From: Flaviaestuariibacter sp.
Lineage (GTDB): Bacteria > Bacteroidota > Bacteroidia > Chitinophagales > Chitinophagaceae
DNA: 64,000 bases
NCBI GenBank assembly: GCA_025963645.1
Contig: JAOQAI010000014.1
Location: 42,131 to 106,130 of the forward strand
Direction of reading: 5' to 3'
The notes below the pieces were generated by a model. It made no database searches. It was not told the origin of the DNA and saw only the letters and a program-made list of their open reading frames with translations. This document shows positions 25,658-34,122 of this stretch, one piece after another. Position numbers and translations under genes: made by a program. Position 1 is the first letter of the stretch. Each line of letters starts with the position of its first letter.

Positions 25658-26774
25658 AATTCCACGTCTTCTTGGGTTTCTTCCATACCGCCGGGGCAAA
25701 CAGGATATAATAAAAGAACAACCATATATCCCAAAAAATAAACCAGGGGAATAAGTCGCTTTCTTGCAAACGCTTCATGGCTTTGTACCATACAAGGCCA
25801 AGTGTCAAAAGCCGCAGTCCGAGCGGTATCAGGCTCCAGCGCCAATCGAAAAGCAGGAGAGAAGCCACAAAAAGCGGGTAAAATAGAAAGTAAGAAGCGG
25901 TGTATAAACCCAATAAAGTCTGGTGAATCCCTTTGTAGTATTTGCCGGTTGAGTAGTGGCGGTTCTTTTGCCGTTTCCAGTCCGCCCAGCTTTGTTTGGG
26001 TTTGGATAAGGTGAACGATTCGGGGTCCAGCACAACGGCGGTATTTTTACCGTTTGCTACTTTATTGATGAAGAGGTCGTCATCGCCGCTTGGGATATGG
26101 TTGATCGCGGAAAAACCTTTGTTGCGAAAGAAAGTGCTTTTGCGGTAGGCCAGGTTTCTGCCCACACCCATATAAGGCTGCCCTGCCAGTGCATATCCGA
26201 AATACTGCAAGGCGGTATGAAAGGTTTCGAAGCGTATGGCCTTGTTCAGAAAACCCGCCTGCTTGCTGTAGGCACCATAACCCAGCACCACTTCAATGCC
26301 ATTGGAGAAAGCCGCCTGCATCTTTTGAATCCAATGTTCCGATGCCGGCACACAATCGGCATCGGTCAGCAGCATCACTTCGTGTTTGGCTTCTTTGATG
26401 CCCATCGATAGCGGGAATTTTTTACCGGCGATGAGTTTGGCTTCCTGCGTAAGTCCTACGATGCTTAATTGCTTAAAGGTCTTTTGCAATTCCTCTAAAA
26501 TATATTTTGAGTCGTCCTGCGAGTTATCATTTACCACAATGACTTCATGAGTGGTAGCATAGTCCTGAACAAGGATGCCCGGCAGGTGCCGCGCCAGGTT
26601 CTCGTCCTCATCGCGGGCACAGATAATAACCGACACCGGGTGCTGCTGCGATACTTCCCGCGTTGCCGGTTTATAAGTGCCAACCCGCCTGAAAAAATAG
26701 AGATAATAAAAAAGCTGTATTGCCGTAACCAGAATGAATGCAGCAAATACCACCAGACCCGGACTCATAAGCAT
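25656..26774 (-). CDS. Membrane glycosyltransferase, family 2
   Basis: 372 residues from ATG 26774 (ATG 26768 is also possible; a GTG at 26792 would lie upstream of the promoter box). An N-terminal helix precedes a GT-A domain: VSVIICARDEDENLARHL, VIVVNDNSQDDS and the metal-binding TDADCVP; QKNRHYSTGKY is the acceptor-side motif. Three C-terminal helices follow. It probably adds sugars to a lipid or polysaccharide at the inner membrane; the substrate is unknown. Its stop codon is the edge of a family A repeat. Confidence 0.88.
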   Translation of the reverse strand: MLMSPGLVVFAAFILVTAIQLFYYLYFFRRVGTYKPATREVSQQHPVSVIICARDEDENLARHLPGILVQDYATTHEVIVVNDNSQDDSKYILEELQKTFKQLSIVGLTQEAKLIAGKKFPLSMGIKEAKHEVMLLTDADCVPASEHWIQKMQAAFSNGIEVVLGYGAYSKQAGFLNKAIRFETFHTALQYFGYALAGQPYMGVGRNLAYRKSTFFRNKGFSAINHIPSGDDDLFINKVANGKNTAVVLDPESFTLSKPKQSWADWKRQKNRHYSTGKYYKGIHQTLLGLYTASYFLFYPLFVASLLLFDWRWSLIPLGLRLLTLGLVWYKAMKRLQESDLFPWFIFWDIWLFFYYILFAPAVWKKPKKTWN

Positions 26775-26779
26775 GGGCG

Positions 26780-26787
26780 CAAATATA
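26780..26787 (-). promoter_or_regulatory. Bacteroidota -7 promoter box
   Basis: Minus strand TATATTTG, 5 bases before the proposed glycosyltransferase ATG, so the transcript would be nearly leaderless. The family B element starts 4 bases upstream of it. Confidence 0.5.
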
Positions 26788-26791
26788 CGCA

Positions 26792-26978
26792 CCTCACCCT
26801 AACCCTCTCCTCGCAGGAGAGGGAATACCAACGCACAGCGGCCCGCCAACTCAGGTAGTATTTCTGAACACGCAAAGCCCTCAACCTAAAATCTGCTGAA
26901 GATTTTGCGTTATCGTTGAAAAGCTGGCCGCTGTGCGCTGTTCCCTCTCCTTTTTCAAAGGAGAGGGTTAGGGTGAGG
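26792..26978. repeat. REPIN/MITE-like element, family B (187 bp)
   Basis: Terminal arms CCTCACCCTAACCCTCTCC and inverted GGAGAGGGTTAGGGTGAGG, each with its own small hairpin. A second internal inverted pair CACAGCGGCC/GGCCGCTGTG follows, so the whole unit can fold into one long hairpin. The copy at 33935-34120 is 186 bp and shares the ends and parts of the interior. It lies between divergent promoters of the glycosyltransferase and tgt genes. It has no coding capacity. Confidence 0.8.
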
Positions 26979-26981
26979 TTG

Positions 26982-26989
26982 TATCTTCG
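26982..26989 (+). promoter_or_regulatory. Bacteroidota -7-like promoter box
   Basis: TATCTTCG, one mismatch to TAnnTTTG, 7 bases before the tgt ATG and 3 bases after the family B element. Confidence 0.4.
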
Positions 26990-26996
26990 CACCTCT

Positions 26997-28136
26997 ATGG
27001 CTTCACTATCATTTGAACTACATAAGCAAGACGCTCAAACAGCTGCCCGTGCCGGTACTATTACCACCGATCACGGTACCATCCAAACGCCCATTTTTAT
27101 GCCAGTGGGGACTATCGGCAGTGTGAAAGCCGTGAGCCAGCAACAACTAAAAGAGCAGGTTGATCCGCATATCATTTTAGGCAATACTTATCATCTTTAC
27201 CTGCGTCCCGGTATGGAAACGATGGAAGCGGCTGGCGGGCTGCACCGCTTTATGAATTGGGATCGCCCTATTCTTACAGACAGCGGCGGCTTCCAGGTGT
27301 TTTCGCTTTCGGGGACCCGTAAAATAAAGGAAGAAGGCGTCACCTTTCAAAGTCATATTGATGGCAGCAAGCACCTTTTCTCACCAGAACGGGTGATGGA
27401 TATCCAGCGGAATATTGGCGCTGATATCATGATGGCCTTTGACGAATGCCCGCCGGCACAAAGCGAGCATAAATATGCGGAAACCTCGATGCACCTGACG
27501 CACCGCTGGCTGGATCGCTGCTTCGATCGTTTTCATTCTACTCCCGATAAATGGGGGCATACCCAGAACCTTTTCCCGATTGTGCAGGGCGCCGTACACC
27601 ACGACCTGCGCAAGGCTTCCTGCGAATACATTTCTTCTAAAGGCGCTACCGGCAATGCTATTGGAGGACTGAGCGTGGGCGAGCCGGAGCCGGTGATGTA
27701 CGAGATCTGCCAACTGTGCTGTGAGAATTTGCCGACTGCCAAACCGCGCTACCTGATGGGCGTGGGGACACCGTGGAATATCCTGGAATGCATTGCGCTG
27801 GGCGTGGACATGTTTGATTGTGTGATGCCTACCCGCAATGGTCGAAACGCCATGCTGTTCACCACCAAAGGTGTTATCAATATCGACAATAAAAAGTGGG
27901 AGCGTGATTTTTCGCCGATTGATGACGGGCTGGATTGCGAGATGAGCAATTATTATAGCAAAGCCTACCTGCGTCATCTTTTTAAAGCGGGTGAGTTTCT
28001 GAGTTTGTCCATTGCCTCTGTACAAAATCTTGCCTTTTATCTATGGTTGGTGCGGAAAGCCCGCCAGCATATCATTGCCGGCGATTTTAAGAGCTGGAAA
28101 GAGGAGATAATACCTGTGTTGAAAACGCGGTTGTAA
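26997..28136 (+). CDS. tgt: tRNA-guanine transglycosylase
   Basis: 379 residues from ATG 26997; the open frame runs 27 codons further upstream but only through the family B repeat. Active-site Asp motif DSGGFQVFSLSG, nucleophile Asp region MAFDECPPA, GGLSVGEP and VGTPWNILE. It exchanges guanine for a 7-deazaguanine at tRNA position 34. The distal part, normally a zinc site with CxCxxC, reads FDCVMPTRNGRNAML followed by DCEMSNYYSKAYLRHLF, so the first zinc Cys is kept while the spacing looks shortened as in other Bacteroidota. The queD/folE cluster at 11839-13338 supplies its pathway. Confidence 0.94.
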   Translation: MASLSFELHKQDAQTAARAGTITTDHGTIQTPIFMPVGTIGSVKAVSQQQLKEQVDPHIILGNTYHLYLRPGMETMEAAGGLHRFMNWDRPILTDSGGFQVFSLSGTRKIKEEGVTFQSHIDGSKHLFSPERVMDIQRNIGADIMMAFDECPPAQSEHKYAETSMHLTHRWLDRCFDRFHSTPDKWGHTQNLFPIVQGAVHHDLRKASCEYISSKGATGNAIGGLSVGEPEPVMYEICQLCCENLPTAKPRYLMGVGTPWNILECIALGVDMFDCVMPTRNGRNAMLFTTKGVINIDNKKWERDFSPIDDGLDCEMSNYYSKAYLRHLFKAGEFLSLSIASVQNLAFYLWLVRKARQHIIAGDFKSWKEEIIPVLKTRL

Positions 28137-28179
28137 AGGACGAGCACTATACCCCAGATCTACGACAGTCTTGAAAAAA

Positions 28180-28533
28180 ATGTCTTGTGAACTAGCAAGT
28201 GGTCATTGCGAATACCCGAATGAGAGTTGCGGAACGCCGAATGTGCCTTGTGAAGTGCCGAGAGGAGCTTGTGATCTGCCAAATCATCATTGTGAAGGGG
28301 CGAATGATGGTTGTGAACAGGCGAATGGTGCTTGTGGATTGCCGAATGTGGGTTGTGACACTCCGAATGTTAGTTGGGAAAGAGCGAATGTGAGTTGTGA
28401 ACCGCCAAATGGCACTTGTGATCCATCGAACGGTCATTGGGAACTGCCGAATGTTAATTGTGCGGTGGCAAATGTGGGTTGTGAACTGCGGAGAGGTCGT
28501 TCCCTTTGTCTGAAAGATAGCTCGGTTTGCTGA
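28180..28533 (+). CDS. Possible Cys-rich heptad-repeat protein
   Basis: 117 residues from ATG 28180, preceded by an A-rich leader (TTGAAAAAAATG). After MS the frame is 15 exact heptads of pattern C-E-x-P-N-x-x: Cys at position 1 in 13 units and Trp in 2, Asn at position 5 in 12. It ends with a 10-residue tail containing two more Cys. No signal peptide is seen. Because the DNA unit is 21 bp, other frames stay open too, so the reading frame alone does not prove translation. No family recognised. Confidence 0.4.
   Translation: MSCELASGHCEYPNESCGTPNVPCEVPRGACDLPNHHCEGANDGCEQANGACGLPNVGCDTPNVSWERANVSCEPPNGTCDPSNGHWELPNVNCAVANVGCELRRGRSLCLKDSSVC
28186..28500 (+). repeat. Tandem array of fifteen 21-bp degenerate units
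   Basis: Each unit follows TGTGAAnnnSCGAATGnnnnT. Unit length is exactly 21 bp throughout. The parts TGTGAA and CGAATG are conserved, while positions 7-9 and 17-20 are highly variable and position 21 is T in all units. The array lies between tgt and an IS256-family insertion. Confidence 0.9.
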
Positions 28534-28555
28534 GTTTCGATGCGGGAAGAGGGAG

Positions 28556-29833
28556 TGCTTAAATAAGTGTGTTATTGATTGTTGATTCGTTCTCCAAACA
28601 TTAAAGTTAGTTCTGTTCTTACTGCATTCCATCCGAGCATTTGTCCTTTCCATTTAGCATTGGCATGGAGGGTAGCCAGATAGATTTGTTTTACGATGGC
28701 ATCTTCTGAACTAAAGGCGCCTTTGGTTTTGGTGACTTTTCGGACCATGCGGTGGTAGCTTTCGATGGGATTAGTGGTGTAGATGATTCTTCTGATAGCG
28801 GGGGAGTAAGGGAAGAAGCGGCTAAGCCGTTCCCAGTTGCTGCGCCAGCTTTTAAAGATAACGCTGTATTTGTCGCCCCATTTCTTTTCGGCTTCCTCAA
28901 GGTAATGAAGTCCCATGGGCTCATTGACCGCCTGGTAGATTTGTTTTAAATCCTTGATACAGGGCCTCAGGTCTTTGTAGCTGATATACTTCATGGAGTT
29001 GCGCATCTGATGCACCACACATAGCTGCACATCTGTTTTGGGAAAGATATCTTCAATGGCTTCGGCAAAGCCACGCAGGTTATCTATACAGGCGATGCAG
29101 ATATCTTCTATACCCCGCACTTTGAGATCCTGGAGTACACTGCGCCAAAAAGCGCTGCCTTCGTTTTCACCAAAATAAATACCCACCACTTCCTTCTGCC
29201 CTTCAGTGCTGACGCCGAGTATGGAATACACAGCCCGGCTCTTAACCGTACCGTCCTGGCGCACCTTGAAGTGAATGGCATCCAGCCAAACCACCGCATA
29301 GACGCTTTCCAAAAGCCGGTGTTGCCACTGCTTGATAGCAGGAATAAGCTTATCGGTAATGGCGGTCAGGGTGCCATCCGATATGTCGAAGTCGTAAATG
29401 TCTTTAAGATGGTGCTGTATATCAGAATAAGACATGCCAAGACCATAAAGCCCCAGTATCTTCTTATCCATGTCTTCGGAGATCACCCGCTGGCGCTTGG
29501 CTACCGTCTGGGGTTCAAAGGAGGCGTCGCGGTCGCGTGGGGAAAAAATATCAAAGCCGCCTAACGAGCTTTGTATATTTTTTTGTGTATGGCCGTTGCG
29601 GCGGTTACCCCCCTGCTTGCGGGTCTCCCGTAAGTGCTCCTCCAGTTCACCCTCTAAAGAAGCTTCAATCACCCGCTTTAAAAGAGGCGTAAATACCCCC
29701 TCTGCACCAACTAAAGGCTTGCCGGATCGCAACTGCTCACCAGCCTCCCGAACAAAAGACTCAAAATCAAAACCTTGCTTTTCCATTATCTGTCAATTTA
29801 TGTAATTTATAAATTGACACACTTATTTAAGCA
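28556..29833 (-). mobile_element. IS256-family insertion sequence (about 1.28 kb)
   Basis: Terminal inverted repeats TGCTTAAATAAGTGTGT at both ends enclose one transposase gene. The 8-9 bases outside the two ends (AGAGGGAG on the left and GACTCGCT on the right) do not form the direct duplication expected for this family. Confidence 0.9.
28572..29786 (-). CDS. IS256-family transposase (Mutator type)
   Basis: 404 residues, full length. DDE residues are expected in WLDAIHFKVRQDG, ACIDNLRGFAEAI and the C-terminal Glu in TTNPIESYHRMVRKVTK. The frame is intact, so the element may be active. The N-terminus has the basic EGELEEHLRETRKQGGNRRNGH region of this family, trimmed here to its typical features. 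Confidence 0.95.
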   Translation of the reverse strand: MEKQGFDFESFVREAGEQLRSGKPLVGAEGVFTPLLKRVIEASLEGELEEHLRETRKQGGNRRNGHTQKNIQSSLGGFDIFSPRDRDASFEPQTVAKRQRVISEDMDKKILGLYGLGMSYSDIQHHLKDIYDFDISDGTLTAITDKLIPAIKQWQHRLLESVYAVVWLDAIHFKVRQDGTVKSRAVYSILGVSTEGQKEVVGIYFGENEGSAFWRSVLQDLKVRGIEDICIACIDNLRGFAEAIEDIFPKTDVQLCVVHQMRNSMKYISYKDLRPCIKDLKQIYQAVNEPMGLHYLEEAEKKWGDKYSVIFKSWRSNWERLSRFFPYSPAIRRIIYTTNPIESYHRMVRKVTKTKGAFSSEDAIVKQIYLATLHANAKWKGQMLGWNAVRTELTLMFGERINNQ

Positions 29834-29902
29834 GACTCGCTTTTCCGGGTGTAAATAAGCTCTTTTAATGGAATAACAGTTTCTGTAGCCCGCTTAAAAA
29901 AT

Positions 29903-31105
29903 TTACCGGAAGAGCAATCCATAACTCTCCGAAGCCAGCACATCTCCCCACTGCTGGATGATGCGTTTGTAGGCTTTTCCCACCGGCAGCATATTCCGGT
30001 CGAGGTCGAAGAGCCCCACTTCGTGAATGCGGTTATTGTCTTCCCGCAGGGCGGTATCCCAATCCATCTGGTGCGTGAGGCTATACCAGGTAAAGCCGAT
30101 GATCGGCACGCCATCCTGCTTCAGGCGGTGGAGGTTTGCCCACTGGCGCCACAACCACTCTTCGGCGCCGGGTCCCCGCATATTGGTTTCGGTATGCATG
30201 ATGGGTATTTTATAGCGGCTGTAATATTGGTGGGTGATGACGTAATAACCGAAAATATCACCTGCAGCACGGGTGGTGCCATTCGGCAGCACCAGATGCT
30301 CGTTGGTAGCATAATAGTCGTTCCCCATAATGCAGCGGGCCTTCACCTGGTTTTGCGCAAACCAATGGTATTCTTCCCTGGTCATGCCGTTCTCCAGCAG
30401 GTATTCATACATCATAACGCGGATAGGGTAGCCGTAGGTAAGATCAAGCGAAAGGAAGCGCTTTTGATTGAGGAAGTTGGCCAATTGCTGCACTTCCGGC
30501 CGCTGCGGATGGAAGTATTCCGATGATTCGCTTTGGATAAAGGTGGCATCCGGTTGCACTTTTAATATCTCGTGCATCGCCAAAACATTGGCCTTGCACA
30601 AGTGCTTTAACGCGGTTACAAAGGCCCCATCGCTCGTTAGGCATTCATTCCACCAACCGTATTGAGCAGAGAACATGGCGGTGATGAAGATCTCGTTGAT
30701 GGGTGTATAGAATTGCAGGTAAGGAAACCGCTGCGCAAAGCATTTGGCGTATTCGGCGAAGTATTCCGGAAAGTCGGGGTTCTGGAAATTGCCCAGCCAG
30801 TCCGGTACTCCAAAATGACAGAGGTCCACGATGGGGGTGATGCCCAGCTCTCTCAGCTTCGCAAAAGTTTCGTCAACAAAGCTCCAATCGTATTTCCCAG
30901 GGGCAATATGTGTTTTGTAATACGCCGGGCCATAACGGAGAAACTCGATGCCCATATCCCTGGTGAGGTTGAAATCCAGCTCCCATTTTTGGTAGTGCCC
31001 GCATTTTTCCATCTGGTCAATGCGCTTGGTGGTGCCGTCGGGAAGTTGAATAGTAGGGTAGCTGTTTTCAATGCCGGTAGCGAACATGAACTTATGGCCA
31101 ATCAT
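29903..31105 (-). CDS. Glycoside hydrolase family 1-like enzyme
   Basis: 400 residues, a (beta/alpha)8 fold of the GH1/GH-A clan. Acid/base Glu in YTPINEIFI, nucleophile Glu in IMHTETNMRG, and GITPIVDLCHFGVPDWLGNF matches the catalytic face of beta-glucosidases. No signal peptide, so it is probably cytoplasmic. It is shorter than classic GH1 (about 450) and the substrate is unknown. A later start at MFATGIEN is possible. An IS256 copy lies 70 bases past its stop but leaves the frame complete. Confidence 0.85.
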   Translation of the reverse strand: MIGHKFMFATGIENSYPTIQLPDGTTKRIDQMEKCGHYQKWELDFNLTRDMGIEFLRYGPAYYKTHIAPGKYDWSFVDETFAKLRELGITPIVDLCHFGVPDWLGNFQNPDFPEYFAEYAKCFAQRFPYLQFYTPINEIFITAMFSAQYGWWNECLTSDGAFVTALKHLCKANVLAMHEILKVQPDATFIQSESSEYFHPQRPEVQQLANFLNQKRFLSLDLTYGYPIRVMMYEYLLENGMTREEYHWFAQNQVKARCIMGNDYYATNEHLVLPNGTTRAAGDIFGYYVITHQYYSRYKIPIMHTETNMRGPGAEEWLWRQWANLHRLKQDGVPIIGFTWYSLTHQMDWDTALREDNNRIHEVGLFDLDRNMLPVGKAYKRIIQQWGDVLASESYGLLFR

Positions 31106-31182
31106 CAGGGTCTGTTTTCGTTTTGCAATAATGCCGGATGAAAGCGGACAAATGCAGTGCCAAGGGGAGGATTTTGAGTTTC

Positions 31183-31214
31183 TGGTTTGGAGTTTGGGGT
31201 TTGGAGTTTTGGGT
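31183..31214 (+). repeat. GTTTGGGG-type short tandem repeat
   Basis: Repeats of GTTTGGAGTTTGGGGTTTGG between the glycosidase and the LptF/G-type permease. Related, inverted, to the AAACCCC run at 55467-55492. Confidence 0.5.
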
Positions 31215-31316
31215 AGCTGCTAAGGGTCTATTTCTTATTCACCAGTCACATTTTCCATTTCCCTTAACGCAGCTCCGCTTTCCGTGTCGTTGTATTTGCG
31301 TTACTTCGCCCGGCAG

Positions 31317-32399
31317 ATGAAACGTCTCGACTGGTACATACTCCGCAAGTTCCTGAGCACATTTGTGTTCTGTATGCTGATGTTTACGGTGATTGCCGTG
31401 GCGGTGGACAGCAGCGAAAAGACGGATGACTTTGTTCGTTCGGGCTTGAGTACCGGGCAGATCATTTCCAACTACTATATTGGTTTTGTGCCGCATATCT
31501 GGGGCTTGCTCTTCCCGCTTTTTGTTTTCATCGCCGTTATCTTTTTTACTTCCAAGATGGCCATCCGGTCGGAGATCGTGGCGATCCTGGCTTGTGGTGT
31601 TACGTATAACCGTTGGCTGCGTACTTATGTTATTGGCGGGCTCTTTTTTGCCCTGGTGCTTTGGGTGGCTGCCCGTTATGTGCTGCCAAAGGCTAATGCC
31701 ATCCGCAGCAGTTTCCAGGCGACGTTTATAGATAATCATAGTTCCAGCAATGTTCCCAACAACGCTTATTATCTGCGTACCGATTCCAATACCTATATCG
31801 GGCTCAAAAGTTTTGACACGGCAACAAAGACCGGTTATACTTTCTTCCTGAACCAACTGTCCGGTGGCAAATTGATCTTTAACCTGCGTGCCGAAAACAT
31901 GCAGTGGGACACGGCGCAAAAGAACTGGCGGCTGATGAACGTGACCGAACGGCGGGTGAGCGCCATGAAAGAATCCATCACGACAATTGCCACCCGTAAT
32001 ATTGACCTCCACCTGACACCCGAGGCTTTTCGGAGGGACGCTTATGTAAAAGACAACCTTACTACCCCCGAACTTATAGCCTTTATTGAAGCGGAAAAAC
32101 TACGTGCTAATGAAGGCATAAACACCTTACTGGTAGAGCGTCACCGGCGCACGGCCACTCCTTTTTCTGTGTTGCTGCTAACGGTGATCGGCGCTATCGT
32201 TGCCGGGCGTAAAACCCGTGGAGGCAGTGGCTTTCACCTGGCTGTGGGTATCATCATTGCGGTATCCTTTATTCTCTTTGAACGGTTCTCTTCCGTTTTT
32301 TCGGTGAAGGGAAACCTTCCTCCTCTTATTGCCGCGTGGATACCCAATGTGCTGTTCCTGTTTGTAGGTATCTATCTGTATCGCAAAGCACCTAAATGA
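31317..32399 (+). CDS. LptF/LptG family permease
   Basis: 360 residues from ATG 31317 (an in-frame GTG at 31284 is less likely). One N-terminal helix starts after MKRLDWYILRKFL, two to three helices follow by about residue 130, then a soluble beta-rich region, then three C-terminal helices. This is the YjgP/YjgQ layout: the inner-membrane part of the lipopolysaccharide export machine. Bacteroidota often carry these genes singly. The TGA stop abuts a family C repeat pair. Confidence 0.9.
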   Translation: MKRLDWYILRKFLSTFVFCMLMFTVIAVAVDSSEKTDDFVRSGLSTGQIISNYYIGFVPHIWGLLFPLFVFIAVIFFTSKMAIRSEIVAILACGVTYNRWLRTYVIGGLFFALVLWVAARYVLPKANAIRSSFQATFIDNHSSSNVPNNAYYLRTDSNTYIGLKSFDTATKTGYTFFLNQLSGGKLIFNLRAENMQWDTAQKNWRLMNVTERRVSAMKESITTIATRNIDLHLTPEAFRRDAYVKDNLTTPELIAFIEAEKLRANEGINTLLVERHRRTATPFSVLLLTVIGAIVAGRKTRGGSGFHLAVGIIIAVSFILFERFSSVFSVKGNLPPLIAAWIPNVLFLFVGIYLYRKAPK

Positions 32400-32519
32400 T
32401 GTGCAGATAGGTGGATATGCAGATATGCAAATTGGCTTGAGCTAATGTTTTGTCATGTAAAACAAACTTTGCAGTAGTTCATTAATCCGCACATCCGCAT
32501 ATTTGCACACCTGCATATT
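32400..32519. repeat. Inverted pair of palindromic repeats, family C
   Basis: Left arm GTGCAGATAGGTGGATATGC (from 32401) and inverted right arm with CCGCACATCCGCATATTTGC (about 32484-32519), 50 bases apart. It starts next to the permease stop codon. No gene inside. Confidence 0.65.
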
Positions 32520-32609
32520 ACTTCATCATTCTTTTTGCTGCACACCCTTCCTGTCCTAACTTTAGGGCCGTCAAAAATTATCCTTCATCATATACAGAAA
32601 ATGTAACCA

Positions 32610-33932
32610 ATGGGCATCATTAAAGACAGGTTTAAGGAAAAGGCAGACGCCAAGGCAATAGAGATTAAAGATCTTTTAAAAGAGCACGGTACCAAGGTAA
32701 TTGGAGAGGTACAACTGGCGCAGGTCTTCCAGGGCATGCGGGGAATCACAGGCTTGCTTACCGAAACTTCACTTTTGGATGCGCAGGACGGCATTCGTTT
32801 TCGCGGTTATTCCATACCCGAATTGCAGGAAAAACTTCCTAAATACGATGGCGGTTCTGAGCCCCTGCCGGAAGCGCTCTTTTATCTAATGCTGGTTGGC
32901 GAATTGCCAACAGAGGAAGATGTGCAGCACCTGACAGCCGTTTGGCAGCGCCGCAGCCATGTTCCCAATCATGTCTTTGCTACGATCGAGGCACTGCCGG
33001 TTTCTACCCACCCGATGACACAGTTCACCATTGCGGTGATGGCCTTGCAGACGGAAAGCCAGTTTGCCAAGCGCTATGCAGCAGGTATGAATAAAAAGGA
33101 TTATTGGGATGCTACGTTTGACGATGCGATGGATCTTATCGCACGCCTGCCACGTATCGCAGCTTACATCTATCGCCGGAAATACAAGAACGGAGAGCAC
33201 ATCCAGCCAAACGGACTGCTCGACTGGTCCGGCAATTTTGCGCACATGCTGGGCTACGAAGACGAAGGCTTCCAGGAATTGATGCGCCTCTATATGACCA
33301 TTCACGCGGATCATGAAGGTGGCAACGTGTCTGCACATACCACGCACCTCGTGGGTTCCGCGCTTGGCGATGCTTACCAAAGCTTTGCTGCCGGCCTTAA
33401 TGGCCTGGCAGGTCCGCTGCACGGCCTGGCTAACCAGGAAGTGATCAAGTGGATATTTGAAATGCGGGAAGAGTTGCAAACCGAATCGCCGAGCAGCGAG
33501 CAGATTGCTGATTACGTGCAACGCACCCTCAGCGCTGGTAAAGTGGTGCCGGGCTACGGACATGCCGTATTGCGCAAAACCGATCCGCGCTTCACAGCAC
33601 AGATGGAGTTTGGCAAGAAACATATGCCGGATGACCCGCTGGTGCAAACCATCTGGACGGTTTATGAAACCGTGCCGCCCATCCTGCAATCATTAGGGAA
33701 GATCAAAAACCCATGGCCAAACGTAGATGCGCACAGCGGTGCTTTGCTCGTTCATTATGGCATGGTGGAATATGAATTTTATACTGTGTTATTTGGTGTA
33801 AGCCGGGCTTTAGGTGTTCTTGCCAGCCTTTGCTGGGACAGGGCGCTGGGCTTCCCGCTGGAACGCCCCAAATCAATTACCACTGACCTTGTACAAAAGT
33901 GGTTGAAAGGTGAAGATGAGATCTGGGAGTAA
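32610..33932 (+). CDS. gltA: Citrate synthase
   Basis: 440 residues. Catalytic residues: His in PLHGLANQE, His in VPGYGHAVLRKTDPR and Asp in WPNVDAHSGALL. It condenses oxaloacetate with acetyl-CoA at the entry to the TCA cycle. The length and MRGITGLLTETSLLD segment match the eukaryote-like type found in Bacteroidota. Upstream TAACTTTA is a weak promoter box. The TAA stop is followed after two bases by a family B element. Confidence 0.95.
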   Translation: MGIIKDRFKEKADAKAIEIKDLLKEHGTKVIGEVQLAQVFQGMRGITGLLTETSLLDAQDGIRFRGYSIPELQEKLPKYDGGSEPLPEALFYLMLVGELPTEEDVQHLTAVWQRRSHVPNHVFATIEALPVSTHPMTQFTIAVMALQTESQFAKRYAAGMNKKDYWDATFDDAMDLIARLPRIAAYIYRRKYKNGEHIQPNGLLDWSGNFAHMLGYEDEGFQELMRLYMTIHADHEGGNVSAHTTHLVGSALGDAYQSFAAGLNGLAGPLHGLANQEVIKWIFEMREELQTESPSSEQIADYVQRTLSAGKVVPGYGHAVLRKTDPRFTAQMEFGKKHMPDDPLVQTIWTVYETVPPILQSLGKIKNPWPNVDAHSGALLVHYGMVEYEFYTVLFGVSRALGVLASLCWDRALGFPLERPKSITTDLVQKWLKGEDEIWE

Positions 33933-33934
33933 GA

Positions 33935-34120
33935 CCTCACCCTAGCCCTCTCTTCGCAGGAGAGGGAACTGCCACTGCACAGACCCGGATAGCACAGTTA
34001 GTATTATTAATAGTAAAAGCCCTCAATGCAAAAGACATTGAGGGCTTTTAGTTATGATTATATAAGCTGGCAACCTGTGTGTTGTTCCCTCTCCTTTTCA
34101 AGGAGAGGGTTAGGGTGAGG
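33935..34120. repeat. REPIN/MITE-like element, family B (186 bp)
   Basis: Same terminal arms as 26792-26978. The interior has a strong hairpin AAAAGCCCTCAATG/CATTGAGGGCTTTT (about 34013-34050) that could terminate transcription both ways. It is placed symmetrically: each end is two bases from a TAA stop, that of gltA on the left and that of the convergent receiver gene on the right (TAAGACCTCACC on both strands). Confidence 0.8.
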
Positions 34121-34122
34121 TC

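Noticed and set aside
27381..28025. 214-codon minus frame opposite tgt
   Set aside because: Shadow of a well-conserved tgt gene.
28186..28500. CRISPR array
   Set aside because: The unit is 21 bp with no repeat-spacer structure and there are no cas genes; it is a tandem repeat.
28192..28653. Minus-strand 153-codon frame through the 21-bp array
   Set aside because: A by-product of the 21-bp period, which keeps several frames open; no leader or conserved residues, and it runs into the IS element.
32610..33932. 2-methylcitrate synthase instead of citrate synthase
   Set aside because: Length, eukaryote-like motifs and absence of prp genes favour citrate synthase.
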